DNA of 64,000 nt from Achromobacter xylosoxidans (GTDB lineage Bacteria > Pseudomonadota > Gammaproteobacteria > Burkholderiales > Burkholderiaceae_B). The stretch is taken from NCBI RefSeq assembly GCF_001457475.1, contig NZ_LN831029.1:5580001-5644000 (forward strand). Direction: 5' to 3'. Of this stretch, positions 1 through 7,584 are shown piece by piece. Position numbers and translations under genes: made by a program. Every line of letters begins with the position of its first letter. Position 1 is the first letter of the stretch. The notes under the pieces are model-generated. The model was not told where the DNA came from. It did not search any database and was given only the letters and a program-made list of their open reading frames with translations.

Positions 1-281
1 AGCGCCAGCCGGACGAAGCGGATGACATCGCGCAGGGGCGGACGCGCCCGGGCGAACCCGGAAACGGCAATGGAATCGGGGGCTGGCAGGGTCTGGGCGG
101 GCAAGGAGAGCACTGAATCCTGGAACGGAGTGGGACACGACTGCGTCCAAGGGTACCAAGATTTTCGAACGGCGGTATGCCCCCGGCAACTTTCGCGGAC
201 GGTGCCGGGCCGTGTTGTATAACCCCGCTGATTGGCGCGAGCCCGCGCTCGCCATGGATCACCGCGTCTGCAAGGAACGAT
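1..281. other. 5' edge region, no gene supported
   Basis: I see no convincing gene in these 281 bases. A 66-codon open frame at 22-222 has no family resemblance and its composition does not look like the neighbouring coding sequence. A minus-strand ATG near base 28 could begin a gene that runs off the left edge, but only nine codons are visible. The stretch probably holds the promoter of the MASE1 gene; its ribosome site AAGGA lies at 272-276. Confidence 0.4.
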
Positions 282-1571
282 ATGGCAACACCACGAGCGC
301 CCCGAAGAAACCTGTACTGCCTGCTGTGGGCCATCCCCTACCTGCTGTGCGGGGTCTTCTCGCGCCTGCTGAACGATCCGGTCAGCCACGCGGTCTTCGT
401 CTGGCTGCCGCCGGGCGTGGCGGTGGGCGCCTACCTGCTGACGCAGCGCCGCAATTGGCCGCTGCTCCTGGCCGCCTTCTTCTGCGCGCAACTGGTCTTG
501 ACCAGCTTCACGCGCGGCCAACCCGCCACCGCGCTGGTGTTCGCCATCGCCGCCAGCCTGTCCAACCTGCTGGCGGCCTGGACGGTGCAGCGCCTGGCCC
601 CGCGCGAGGGCGGACTCGGGCTGGTCGCCGCGCTGCTGGCCGGCGCGCTGGCGGGCGCGGGCCTGTCGGCGCTGCTGGGCGGCGGCTGGCTGTGGCTGAC
701 GCAGGAAGCGCATGGCTGGCTGCGGCTGCGCACCTGGGTCGCGGCCTACCTGGCCGGCATCCTGATCGTCGCGCCGGCCCTGACCGTGTGGGCCCATTTC
801 CGCCCGCGCCGCTCGGGGGGGCCGCGCAAGCGCGACCTGGTGCTGGGCGCCATCGCCTACGTCGCGCTGATCGCCTCGACCTTCATGACCTTCGACGGCG
901 ACATGATCCAGAACCTGCCGTACGTGGTCACCTTCGAGCTGACCTACCTGCCGCTGGTATTCGCGGTGTTGACCGCGCTGGTGTGGGGTCCGCCGGGCGG
1001 CACCCTGGCTGTCATCACGCTGGCCCTAATGGCGCTGTACCAGAGCGCGCAGGGCGAAGGCCCGTTCGTGGAAGCCAACGACCATTGGCACGTGCTGCTG
1101 GCCACGCAGGTCTACCTGGTGGTCACCGCGCTGCTGATCCTGCTGGTCAACACCCTGCGCGCCGCCCGCGCGCAGGAACTCGAGAACGCCGAGCGCTGGC
1201 GCGGCCGCTTCGATCTGGCGCTGGCCGGCAGCCATCAGCTGATGTACCGCTACAACCCGTTCGACGGCTCGCTCGAACTGGCCGGCGACCTGCAGGGCGC
1301 CCTGGGCGTGCAGGCGGCCGCCATTTCCAACCTGGACGCGCTGCTGGCACTGGCCCACCCGGACGACCGCGCGCGCCTGACGCTGCACTGGGCCGCGCGC
1401 CGCGCCGGCGCCCACGACCGCACGCCGCTGCTGTTCCGCATGGCGCACGCCGGCGGCGGCTGGCGCGTGATCAGCGACCGCGGTTCGCCGCTGGAGGATT
1501 TCGACGGCAGCGTGGCCGTCGTCGCCGGCATGTGGCGCCTGGGCGAAATCGAGCAGGCAGATGTCCACTAG
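282..1571 (+). CDS. MASE1-PAS membrane sensor without output domain
   Basis: This 429-residue protein opens with a MASE1-type integral membrane sensor of about eight hydrophobic segments (residues about 10-290), including the LPPGVAVGAYLL region typical of MASE1. A PAS-like domain follows (about 305-425, with the motif YNPFDGSLELAGD). In most family members this pairing continues into a GGDEF, EAL or histidine kinase domain; here the protein ends after PAS. I chose ATG 282 because AAGGA sits 5 bases upstream; an in-frame extension to 177 has no such site. The stop overlaps the start of the hydrolase fusion by 11 bases, so the two are probably co-translated. A role as a signal-input subunit acting through a partner is inference. 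Confidence 0.8.
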   Translation: MATPRAPRRNLYCLLWAIPYLLCGVFSRLLNDPVSHAVFVWLPPGVAVGAYLLTQRRNWPLLLAAFFCAQLVLTSFTRGQPATALVFAIAASLSNLLAAWTVQRLAPREGGLGLVAALLAGALAGAGLSALLGGGWLWLTQEAHGWLRLRTWVAAYLAGILIVAPALTVWAHFRPRRSGGPRKRDLVLGAIAYVALIASTFMTFDGDMIQNLPYVVTFELTYLPLVFAVLTALVWGPPGGTLAVITLALMALYQSAQGEGPFVEANDHWHVLLATQVYLVVTALLILLVNTLRAARAQELENAERWRGRFDLALAGSHQLMYRYNPFDGSLELAGDLQGALGVQAAAISNLDALLALAHPDDRARLTLHWAARRAGAHDRTPLLFRMAHAGGGWRVISDRGSPLEDFDGSVAVVAGMWRLGEIEQADVH

Positions 1572-3078
1572 CACCGGAGCCCTGCTCATCCACGGCTTGG
1601 GCGGCACCCAGTACGACCTGGGATCGCTGCACAAGATCCTCAAGCGCGCCGGCATCGAGACCCACTCGCTGACGCTGCCCGGGCACGGCACGGTTCCCGA
1701 GGACCTGCTGCCGGTGCGCGCCGAAGACTGGATCGACGCCGTCACCGCCAAGTACCGCGAGGTGGCCGAACGCCACGACACGCTGCACGTGGTCGGCATG
1801 TGCCTGGGTGCGCTGCTGGCGGTGGAGCTGTGCAAGCGCGTCGGGCACCGCAAGGGCAAGCTGGTCAGCCTGGCCGCGCCGGTCTTCATCGACGGCTGGA
1901 GCACGCCCTGGTATCGCGGCCTGCGCAAGCTGGTCTACCGCATCCCTGGCCTGGCCGCGCGCATGCGCGTCGAGGAAGAAGAACCCTACGGCATCAAGAA
2001 CGAACTGGTGCGATCCATCGTCAAGGCCAAGTTCGAGCGCGGCGAGAATTTCCATTACCGCTGGGTGCCGCTGGCCTGTGTCCGCGAGGTGGACCGCCTG
2101 CGCCGCTTCGTGCAGCGCGGACTGAACGCCATCACCTGCCCCAGCCTGATCATCCATGCGCACGAGGACGAGCTGACCTCGGTGCGCTCGGCGCGATTCC
2201 TGAATGACGCCATTGCCGACAGCCGGATGGTGCTGCTGGACAACAGCTACCACATGATCTGCGTGGACAACGACCGCGACCGCGTCGCCGCCGACATCCT
2301 GCAATTCATGGACAAGCGCCCCGACACCGCGCGTCCGGGCCGCGCCGCCGCGATGACCGGCGACGAGGTCGAGCGCCTGCTCGCGCAGTACCGCGAGGCG
2401 TTGCTGTCGGGCGAATACGAAACGTTGTTCCCGCTGTTCGCCGACGACGTCGTGTGGCAGGAAGGCGGCGACAATCCCCTGAGCGGCGAATACCGTGGCC
2501 GTGGCGGCCTGATCGACCTGTTCTCGCGGGTGATGGACTATTCGCGCAACACCTTCACCGTCGACAGCGTGGGCCAGCCGGCCCTGGCCGGCCGCGCCAT
2601 CGCGGTGCCGCTGACCTTCCAGGTGCGCGACGGCGCCACCACCGGCCGCGGCGCCGCCACCCATACCCTGCGCCTGCGCAACAACAGCATCGTCAAGGTA
2701 AGCGCGCAGGCCGCCGACCCGGCCGCCGACGACGCCCTGTGGCGACGGCTGGCCGTGGCCAGCGGACTGGAGCCCGAGGGCGACGCCATGGATCCGGCCA
2801 CGCTGGCGATCGCGGCGCAGGACCTGGAAGACGCGTTCGAGGCCGCCGTGATCGAACTGCGCGCCCTGCCGCAAGCGCCCTCCACCAGCGTCGCCATCCG
2901 CCTGCACGCCTATGAACGGCAGGCCCGGCACGGCGACGCGCCCGCGCAGGATCCCGCCGACGCCACCGTGCGCGAGCAGATCGAGCTGGCCACCTGGCGC
3001 CTGCTTGCGGGCCTGCCCGCCGACCAGGCCCGGCGCCGCTACATCGCCCTGATCCGGCGCCTGGATCCCGATACCTGA
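1561..3078 (+). CDS. Alpha/beta hydrolase - SnoaL-like - acyl-CoA-binding-like fusion
   Basis: This 505-residue cytosolic protein has three parts. Residues 1-260 are an alpha/beta hydrolase with an HGLGG oxyanion segment, a nucleophile elbow GMCLG (Cys81 instead of Ser), an acidic residue in the HEDELTS segment and a His in NSYHMI. Residues about 270-395 look like a SnoaL/NTF2 fold (LFADDVVWQEGG, GRGGLIDLF). Residues about 421-502 resemble acyl-CoA-binding protein: an F..A....L start, an HAYERQARHGD segment matching the YKQAxxGD signature, a conserved Trp in ATWRLLAG and a final YI. A role in thioester or acyl-CoA turnover is inferred from this last domain and the Cys nucleophile. It overlaps the upstream MASE1-PAS gene by 11 bases. 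Confidence 0.8.
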   Translation: MSTSTGALLIHGLGGTQYDLGSLHKILKRAGIETHSLTLPGHGTVPEDLLPVRAEDWIDAVTAKYREVAERHDTLHVVGMCLGALLAVELCKRVGHRKGKLVSLAAPVFIDGWSTPWYRGLRKLVYRIPGLAARMRVEEEEPYGIKNELVRSIVKAKFERGENFHYRWVPLACVREVDRLRRFVQRGLNAITCPSLIIHAHEDELTSVRSARFLNDAIADSRMVLLDNSYHMICVDNDRDRVAADILQFMDKRPDTARPGRAAAMTGDEVERLLAQYREALLSGEYETLFPLFADDVVWQEGGDNPLSGEYRGRGGLIDLFSRVMDYSRNTFTVDSVGQPALAGRAIAVPLTFQVRDGATTGRGAATHTLRLRNNSIVKVSAQAADPAADDALWRRLAVASGLEPEGDAMDPATLAIAAQDLEDAFEAAVIELRALPQAPSTSVAIRLHAYERQARHGDAPAQDPADATVREQIELATWRLLAGLPADQARRRYIALIRRLDPDT

Positions 3079-3110
3079 TCCTGGCCGGCAACAGGGCCTA
3101 CAATCGGCGC

Positions 3111-3545
3111 ATGCCCGCCTTGACCCGACCTCCACGAAGCCGTGGCGCCTTGCGCGTCCGCGGTGTGCTGTGGCTGGCGTTCCTGGCCTTGCTGCTGCGC
3201 GCGGTGGTGCCCGCGGGCTACATGCCCGACGCCCGCGCGCTGCACGACGGCCGGCTCGAGGTCACCTTCTGCTCGGCGGCAGGCGATATTTCCACGCTGC
3301 GGCTGGCGCTGTCCACCGATGACAAGGGCGGCGCGGGTTCCGGCGCCCACTCCAACGCCGATACCGGCGCGCAATGCCCCTTCGGGCTGCTGGCGCACGT
3401 TGCGCCCGCTCCCGCCTCGCACACCTCGCCGCTGGCGTTGTCCAGCGGCCGGGCCGCGCCCTCCGCGCCGGCCCCGCTCGCGCTGCCCGCGCAGCCGGCC
3501 CAAGGGCCGCCCCTGGGCTCGCGCGCCCCGCCTCGCCTGGCCTGA
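3111..3545 (+). CDS. DUF2946 family protein
   Basis: This 144-residue protein has a short basic N-terminus and one hydrophobic segment (about residues 18-37, LWLAFLALLLRAVVPAGYMP). A secreted or periplasmic domain follows, with two Cys residues (FCSAAG and QCPFG) and a proline/alanine-rich tail ending in APPRLA. That layout fits DUF2946, a family often found beside copper-handling genes. The gene lies 59 bases upstream of senC and then the PCu(A)C gene, which supports a metal-related envelope role; no activity is known to me. Confidence 0.65.
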   Translation: MPALTRPPRSRGALRVRGVLWLAFLALLLRAVVPAGYMPDARALHDGRLEVTFCSAAGDISTLRLALSTDDKGGAGSGAHSNADTGAQCPFGLLAHVAPAPASHTSPLALSSGRAAPSAPAPLALPAQPAQGPPLGSRAPPRLA

Positions 3546-3604
3546 CTCCGCCTTTCCGCGCGGCCCAGCCGCGCCTACGCGAACCGTCAAGCAACGAGGT
3601 TTTC

Positions 3605-4222
3605 ATGCACTCCCCATCCCCGCGCGCCCTCCTGGGCGCGCCGCCCGCGCCCGACCGTCACCGGCGCCGGCTGCTGTCGGCCCTGGCCCTGCTGCCCCTG
3701 GCCGGCTGCGGCCCCGAAGCCCCCAAGGTCAACGGCATGGACCTGTCCAGCATGCCCACCGGCGATTTCCGGCTGAAGGACACCGAAGGCCGCCAACGCC
3801 AACTGGCCGACTATCGCGGCAAGACCGTGATGCTGTTCTTCGGCTTCACCCAGTGCCCGGACATCTGCCCGACCGCGCTGACCCGCGCGCTGGAAATAAA
3901 GAGCCTGCTCGGCGCCGACGCCGCCAAGCTGCAGGTGCTGTTCATCACCGTTGATCCGGAGCGCGACACGCCGGAAATCCTGCAGGCCTACATGCGGGCC
4001 TTCGACCCCGCGTTCGTCGGCCTGCGCGGCGACGCCGAACAGACCCGCGCCGCCGCGCAGTCGTTCAAGGTGTTCTACCAGAAGGTGCCGACCGGCTCGT
4101 CCTACACCATGGACCACACCGCGCTGACCTACATCATCGACGCCCAGGGCAAGTTGCGCCTGGCCCTGCGCCACCAGCAGAGCGCCGAGGAATGCGCGGC
4201 CGACCTGCGCACCGTGCTCTGA
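3605..4222 (+). CDS. senC: SCO1/SenC/PrrC copper chaperone lipoprotein
   Basis: This 205-residue protein has a lipobox-like LAGC (Cys35) after an arginine-rich start and hydrophobic stretch. A thioredoxin-fold Sco domain follows. The copper-binding residues are all present: CPDIC (Cys84 and Cys88) and the distal His171 in MDHTA. Sco proteins deliver copper to, or reduce cysteines of, terminal oxidases and act outside the inner membrane. I chose ATG 3605 because it gives a proper signal peptide; in-frame starts further upstream would add a long tail. A PCu(A)C gene follows 28 bases later and regBA lies about 1.3 kb downstream. In Rhodobacter senC/prrC is linked to regB/regA. Confidence 0.9.
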   Translation: MHSPSPRALLGAPPAPDRHRRRLLSALALLPLAGCGPEAPKVNGMDLSSMPTGDFRLKDTEGRQRQLADYRGKTVMLFFGFTQCPDICPTALTRALEIKSLLGADAAKLQVLFITVDPERDTPEILQAYMRAFDPAFVGLRGDAEQTRAAAQSFKVFYQKVPTGSSYTMDHTALTYIIDAQGKLRLALRHQQSAEECAADLRTVL

Positions 4223-4250
4223 CCCACCACACCAACCAAAGGAATTCCCG

Positions 4251-4742
4251 ATGAAACCGACCGCTTTCAAGTCCCTGGCCGCCGCCTTCGCCCTGGGCGC
4301 CCTGGTGCTGGCCAGTCCTGGCGCCCTGGCGCAGGACGCCACGCTCAAGGTCGAGGACGCCTGGGTGCGCGCCACGGTGCCCAACCAGCACGCCACCGGC
4401 GTCTTCATGCGCCTGACCTCGCCGACCGCGGCCCGCCTGGTGGGCGTGGAATCCGCCGCCGCCAAGCACGCCGAAGTGCACGAAATGGCCATGCAGGACA
4501 ACGTCATGAAGATGCGCCAGGTGCCCGCCATCGACCTGCCCGCCGGCAAGCCGGTGGAACTCAAGCCGGGCGGCTACCACGTCATGCTGATCGACCTGGC
4601 CAGGCAGATTTCCGTGGGCGACCCGGTGGCCCTGACGCTGCTGGTGCAGGACGCCGACGGCAAGCAACGGCGCGTGCCGGTGACGGCCGAGGCCCGTCCG
4701 CTGTCAGCGGCGGCCGCGCCGGCCGGGGATCACAAGCACTGA
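4251..4742 (+). CDS. PCu(A)C periplasmic copper chaperone
   Basis: This 163-residue protein has a cleavable signal peptide (AAAFALGALVLASPGALAQ, cut near residue 28). The copper motif H-x10-M-x21-H-x-M is complete: His77, Met88, His110 and Met112. Family members hold Cu(I) in the periplasm and pass it to Sco proteins and the CuA site of cytochrome oxidases. The C-terminal HKH could add metal affinity. The gene follows senC by 28 bases and the pair is probably one operon. The nearby Cyo oxidase is a quinol oxidase without CuA, so the target of this pair is likely encoded elsewhere. Confidence 0.92.
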   Translation: MKPTAFKSLAAAFALGALVLASPGALAQDATLKVEDAWVRATVPNQHATGVFMRLTSPTAARLVGVESAAAKHAEVHEMAMQDNVMKMRQVPAIDLPAGKPVELKPGGYHVMLIDLARQISVGDPVALTLLVQDADGKQRRVPVTAEARPLSAAAAPAGDHKH

Positions 4743-4784
4743 AGCGGTGCCGCGAAATACGGGGATCGCATCACCGCAAGCGGA

Positions 4785-4812
4785 TTGACACCTGTATTTC
4801 AAGCTTGAAATA
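4785..4812 (+). promoter_or_regulatory. Promoter-like element with 18-bp palindrome
   Basis: A perfect -35 hexamer TTGACA (4785-4790) is followed at once by the perfect 18-bp palindrome TATTTCAAGCTTGAAATA (4795-4812). It lies between the end of the PCu(A)C gene and the DUF4148 gene starting 195 bases further on. A dyad just behind a -35 box is typical of repressor or MerR-type control. No close match to a consensus -10 is visible, so the exact start is uncertain. Confidence 0.5.
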
Positions 4813-5006
4813 GCTGTTTGCAAGACAACCCGCGTTTCCCGCAACGCCACGGCCCGCGCCCGGTCGAATCAAGAAAACCGGGCGCGCGGCCGCGCCACGC
4901 TCCCGGCGCGCATCGCCCGCATCCCAGGAAATCGTCCCCAAGCCGCAGCGGGGACGACGGCGCGGCCTGCCCCCAGGCCGTTTGCTTTGATTGCCAGGAG
5001 CGTTTC

Positions 5007-5384
5007 ATGAAGACATTGACAGCCACCTTGTTGCTTTGCGCCGGCCTGACCGCCGCCGCAACCGTGCAAGCCCAGCAGGCCCAGGCCCCGGCCGCCCAGT
5101 ACAAGCGCGATCTGTACGGCGACTGGCGTGTCAGCTATCCGGCGCCCGCGGCCAAGACCTCGGACCAGGTATCCTCCGAACTGGCCCGCGCCAAGGCCGA
5201 CGGCCAGTACACCTTCGGCCAGGAAGACTACCCGCCCGCCATCGTCTCAACCGGCCCCGGTGAAAGCCGCGCCCAGGTCGAACAGGAACTCCAGACCGCC
5301 GAAATGCAAGGGCAGATGGCGTCCGACCAGGAAAGCTATCCGCCGATGCCCATGGCCCATAGCGGTATGTCCGACATGCAGTAA
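5007..5384 (+). CDS. DUF4148 family secreted protein
   Basis: This 125-residue protein has a clear signal peptide (MKTLTATLLLCAGLTAAATVQAQ) and two helical repeats of the DUF4148 kind: SSELARAKADGQYTFGQEDYPP and AQVEQELQTAEMQGQMASDQESYPP. DUF4148 proteins are short periplasmic proteins of unknown function, almost confined to Burkholderiales. I chose ATG 5007 because it begins the signal peptide and has AGGAG at 4996-5000; an in-frame ATG at 4818 adds an unlikely arginine-rich tail. The 195-base leader after the palindromic promoter contains self-complementary stretches, for example CGTCCCC with GGGGACG. Confidence 0.8.
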   Translation: MKTLTATLLLCAGLTAAATVQAQQAQAPAAQYKRDLYGDWRVSYPAPAAKTSDQVSSELARAKADGQYTFGQEDYPPAIVSTGPGESRAQVEQELQTAEMQGQMASDQESYPPMPMAHSGMSDMQ

Positions 5385-5567
5385 TAAGGGACACACCGCG
5401 ATCTGCGGCCCGTGCTGATTCCTCATACAATGCCAGCACACATCCGCCGCCGGCGGCCCCGCGGGGCCCGGCGGCAGCGCGGCGCCCCATGCCGCCCAGG
5501 ATGCCAGCGTTCCGCGCAGCCGGGCGCCTGATCCGCCGGCGATGGACCGGCAACCCTGTGTCTGGAT

Positions 5568-6770
5568 ATGCCCGGTAGTTCCGCCTTTTCCTTCCTGCGT
5601 ACCCTCTGCAGCCTGCGCTGGCTCGCCATCGCGGGCCAGGCTGCCACCATCCTGGTGGCCAGCGCCGTGCTGGGCCTGGCCCTGCCGCTGGAACCGCTGT
5701 GGATCGGCGTGGGCGTGCTGATCGGCTTCAACGTCTACGCCAGCCTGCGCCTGCGCCACAGCCGCGACCTGTCGCACGCCACCGCCTTCGGCCACCTGCT
5801 GGTGGACATGGCGGTGCTGGCCTGGATGGTGGGCTGGAGCGGCGGCCTGAGCAATCCGTTCGGCATGATGTTCCTGATCCTCACGGCGCTGGCGGCGCTG
5901 GCGCTGCCGCGCAACTGGGCGCTGGCCGCCGCGCTGGCGGGCATCTCCGGCTATTTCGCCGCGGCCATCCTCGGCCAGCCCCTGCGCGGCGACGTCAACA
6001 CCCACACCCTGCTGCTGTGGGGCCTGGGCGCCAACTTCCTGATTTCCGTGGTGGTGGTGCTGGTGTTCACCACCCGCCTGGCCGCCGACCTGCGGGCGCG
6101 CGAACGCGAACTGGCGCGCCTGCGCGAACGCTTCACGCGCAACGAGGGCATTGTCGCCCTGGCCACCCACGCGGCGGCCATGGCGCACGAACTGAACACC
6201 CCGCTGGCCACCATGACCCTGCTGGCCGACGAGATCGCCGCCGAGGTCAAGGAGCCCGAACTCAAGCAGGATGTCGCCACCCTCAGCCAGCTGCTGGCCC
6301 TGTGCCGGGAACGCATCCGCAATCTGGCGGTCCCAACCGCGGTGGACCTGGTTCGCGTGGTGGGGCAATGGCGCCTGATCCGGCCGACCATCGACCTGCA
6401 ACGCTCGGGCACCCTGCCGGCCAGCCTGCGGGTCGATCCGGCCATCGCCCACCTGCTGCAGGCGCTGCTGAACAACGCGGCCGACGCCGGCGAAGCCGCC
6501 AGCGAGCCGCGCGTGGACCTGCACCTGGAATACGGCTACGGCGCCCTGCGTGGCGAAGTGCGCGACTACGGCCGTGGCTTCGACCCCGACCAGACGCTGC
6601 TGCCGGCCACCAGCCTGTTCAACAGCGGCAAACCGGGAGGGCTTGGCGTCGGCCTGGCCCTGTCGCACGCCACCGTCGAGCAGATGGGCGGCGAAATGAC
6701 CATGACGGCCGCCGATGGCGGCGGCACCCGCATCCGTTTTTATTTACCCCTCGGTAGCCCCGGGACCTGA
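5568..6770 (+). CDS. regB: RegB/PrrB/ActS-type redox sensor histidine kinase
   Basis: This 400-residue membrane kinase has about six transmembrane segments (residues 10-170). It carries the quinone-site motif GGLSNPF at 92-98, the family marker of RegB. The H-box is AMAHELNTPLATM (His207), and the redox-active Cys of RegB is present as Cys246 in LLALCRERIRNL. The ATPase region has an N-box (LLNNAADAG), DYGRGF and GLGVGLALS. RegB senses the oxidation state of the quinone pool and phosphorylates RegA. The regA start follows one base after this stop. The neighbouring cyo operon encodes a quinol oxidase, a typical target of the system. Confidence 0.93.
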   Translation: MPGSSAFSFLRTLCSLRWLAIAGQAATILVASAVLGLALPLEPLWIGVGVLIGFNVYASLRLRHSRDLSHATAFGHLLVDMAVLAWMVGWSGGLSNPFGMMFLILTALAALALPRNWALAAALAGISGYFAAAILGQPLRGDVNTHTLLLWGLGANFLISVVVVLVFTTRLAADLRARERELARLRERFTRNEGIVALATHAAAMAHELNTPLATMTLLADEIAAEVKEPELKQDVATLSQLLALCRERIRNLAVPTAVDLVRVVGQWRLIRPTIDLQRSGTLPASLRVDPAIAHLLQALLNNAADAGEAASEPRVDLHLEYGYGALRGEVRDYGRGFDPDQTLLPATSLFNSGKPGGLGVGLALSHATVEQMGGEMTMTAADGGGTRIRFYLPLGSPGT

Positions 6771-6771
6771 T

Positions 6772-7326
6772 ATGTTGAATCCCACCGACCTCGGCCTGCT
6801 GATCGACGACGACGAGCTCTACGTGCGCACCCTGCAGCGCAGCCTGTCGCGCCGCGGCCTGGAAACCCGAACCGCCACCGGCATCGCCGAAGCGCTGCGC
6901 GTGGCCGAAGAGATCCGCCCCGCCTTCGCGCTGGTCGACCTGCGCCTGGGCGAGGACTCCGGCCTGACCCTGATCCGTCCCCTGCGCGCCCTGCGCGCCG
7001 ACATGCGCATCCTGCTGGTCACCGGCTACGCCAGCGTGGCCACCGCGGTCGAGGCCATCAAGCGCGGCGCCGACGACTACCTGCCCAAGCCCGCCACCGC
7101 CCCGATGATCCTGCGCACCCTGGGCCTGGTGAAGCCGGAAACGGTTACGATCGAAACCACCATGACGCCGTTGCACCGCCTAGAATGGGAACACATCCAC
7201 CAGGCGCTGCACGAGACCGGCGGCAACGTGTCGGCCGCCGCCCGCCTGCTGGGGATGCACCGGCGCTCCCTGCAGCGCAAGTTGGCCAAAAAACCGGGGC
7301 CGGAACGCGAGGTCCTGGTCGACTGA
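6772..7326 (+). CDS. regA: RegA/PrrA/ActR-type response regulator
   Basis: This 184-residue regulator has a receiver domain with the acidic pocket DDD (residues 12-14), phospho-acceptor Asp56 in LVDLRLG and Lys106 in LPKPAT. A short linker leads to a Fis-type helix-turn-helix (about 148-172, GGNVSAAARLLGMHRRSLQR). The single-output layout and HTH match RegA, the global redox regulator of respiration, carbon and nitrogen genes. It starts one base after regB. The following intergenic region holds two TGCGAC-N5-GTCGCA boxes that fit known RegA/RegR site shapes, which suggests control of cyo and perhaps feedback. Confidence 0.93.
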   Translation: MLNPTDLGLLIDDDELYVRTLQRSLSRRGLETRTATGIAEALRVAEEIRPAFALVDLRLGEDSGLTLIRPLRALRADMRILLVTGYASVATAVEAIKRGADDYLPKPATAPMILRTLGLVKPETVTIETTMTPLHRLEWEHIHQALHETGGNVSAAARLLGMHRRSLQRKLAKKPGPEREVLVD

Positions 7327-7370
7327 TTGGCGCGGATGCCACACATCGCAACAATCCCGTCTTGTGCAGG

Positions 7371-7387
7371 TGCGACATATCGTCGCA
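7371..7387. promoter_or_regulatory. Candidate RegA box 1
   Basis: TGCGAC-ATATC-GTCGCA is a perfect 6-bp inverted repeat with a 5-bp centre, in the regA-cyoA gap. Bases 7372-7386 match the published RegR/RegA box GNG(A/G)C(A/G)TTNNGNCGC at all fixed positions except one T. The identical arms recur at 7469-7485. Binding is inference. Confidence 0.6.
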
Positions 7388-7468
7388 CCCCCACCCTTCC
7401 AGCAAAGCCCGCCCCCGCCTGGGAAAACCCTTAACGGGAAGCCTTGAGGGCAAAAGCCCGCCAGGCAA

Positions 7469-7485
7469 TGCGACCATTCGTCGCA
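7469..7485. promoter_or_regulatory. Candidate RegA box 2
   Basis: TGCGAC-CATTC-GTCGCA has exactly the same arms and spacing as the box 98 bases upstream; only the 5-bp centre differs. It ends 3 bases before an FNR-type site and 99 bases before the cyoA start codon. Two copies with fixed geometry argue for cooperative binding by one regulator. Confidence 0.6.
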
Positions 7486-7488
7486 GCC

Positions 7489-7502
7489 TTGACCCAAATC
7501 AA
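7489..7502. promoter_or_regulatory. FNR/ANR-type site upstream of cyoA
   Basis: TTGAC-CCAA-ATCAA fits the FNR/ANR consensus TTGAY-N4-RTCAA at every fixed position. It lies 82 bases before the cyoA start codon. In Escherichia coli FNR represses cyo under anoxia, so the same logic is likely here. Confidence 0.65.
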
Positions 7503-7584
7503 ACCGATAGGATGGACGTTGCTGCCTAGCAGCATTCCAGTCTGCTGCTACGCAGCATTTCCCACCTTCCATCCAAGGCTGTAC

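Noticed and set aside
22..222. 66-codon open frame at the left edge
   Set aside because: No family resemblance, no ribosome site, and it overlaps the promoter region of the MASE1 gene.
1471..3135. 554-codon minus-strand frame
   Set aside because: Antisense to the clearly coding hydrolase fusion; a product of high GC third positions.
4818..5006. Upstream extension of the DUF4148 gene
   Set aside because: Would place a charged tail before a good signal peptide; ATG 5007 has AGGAG upstream.
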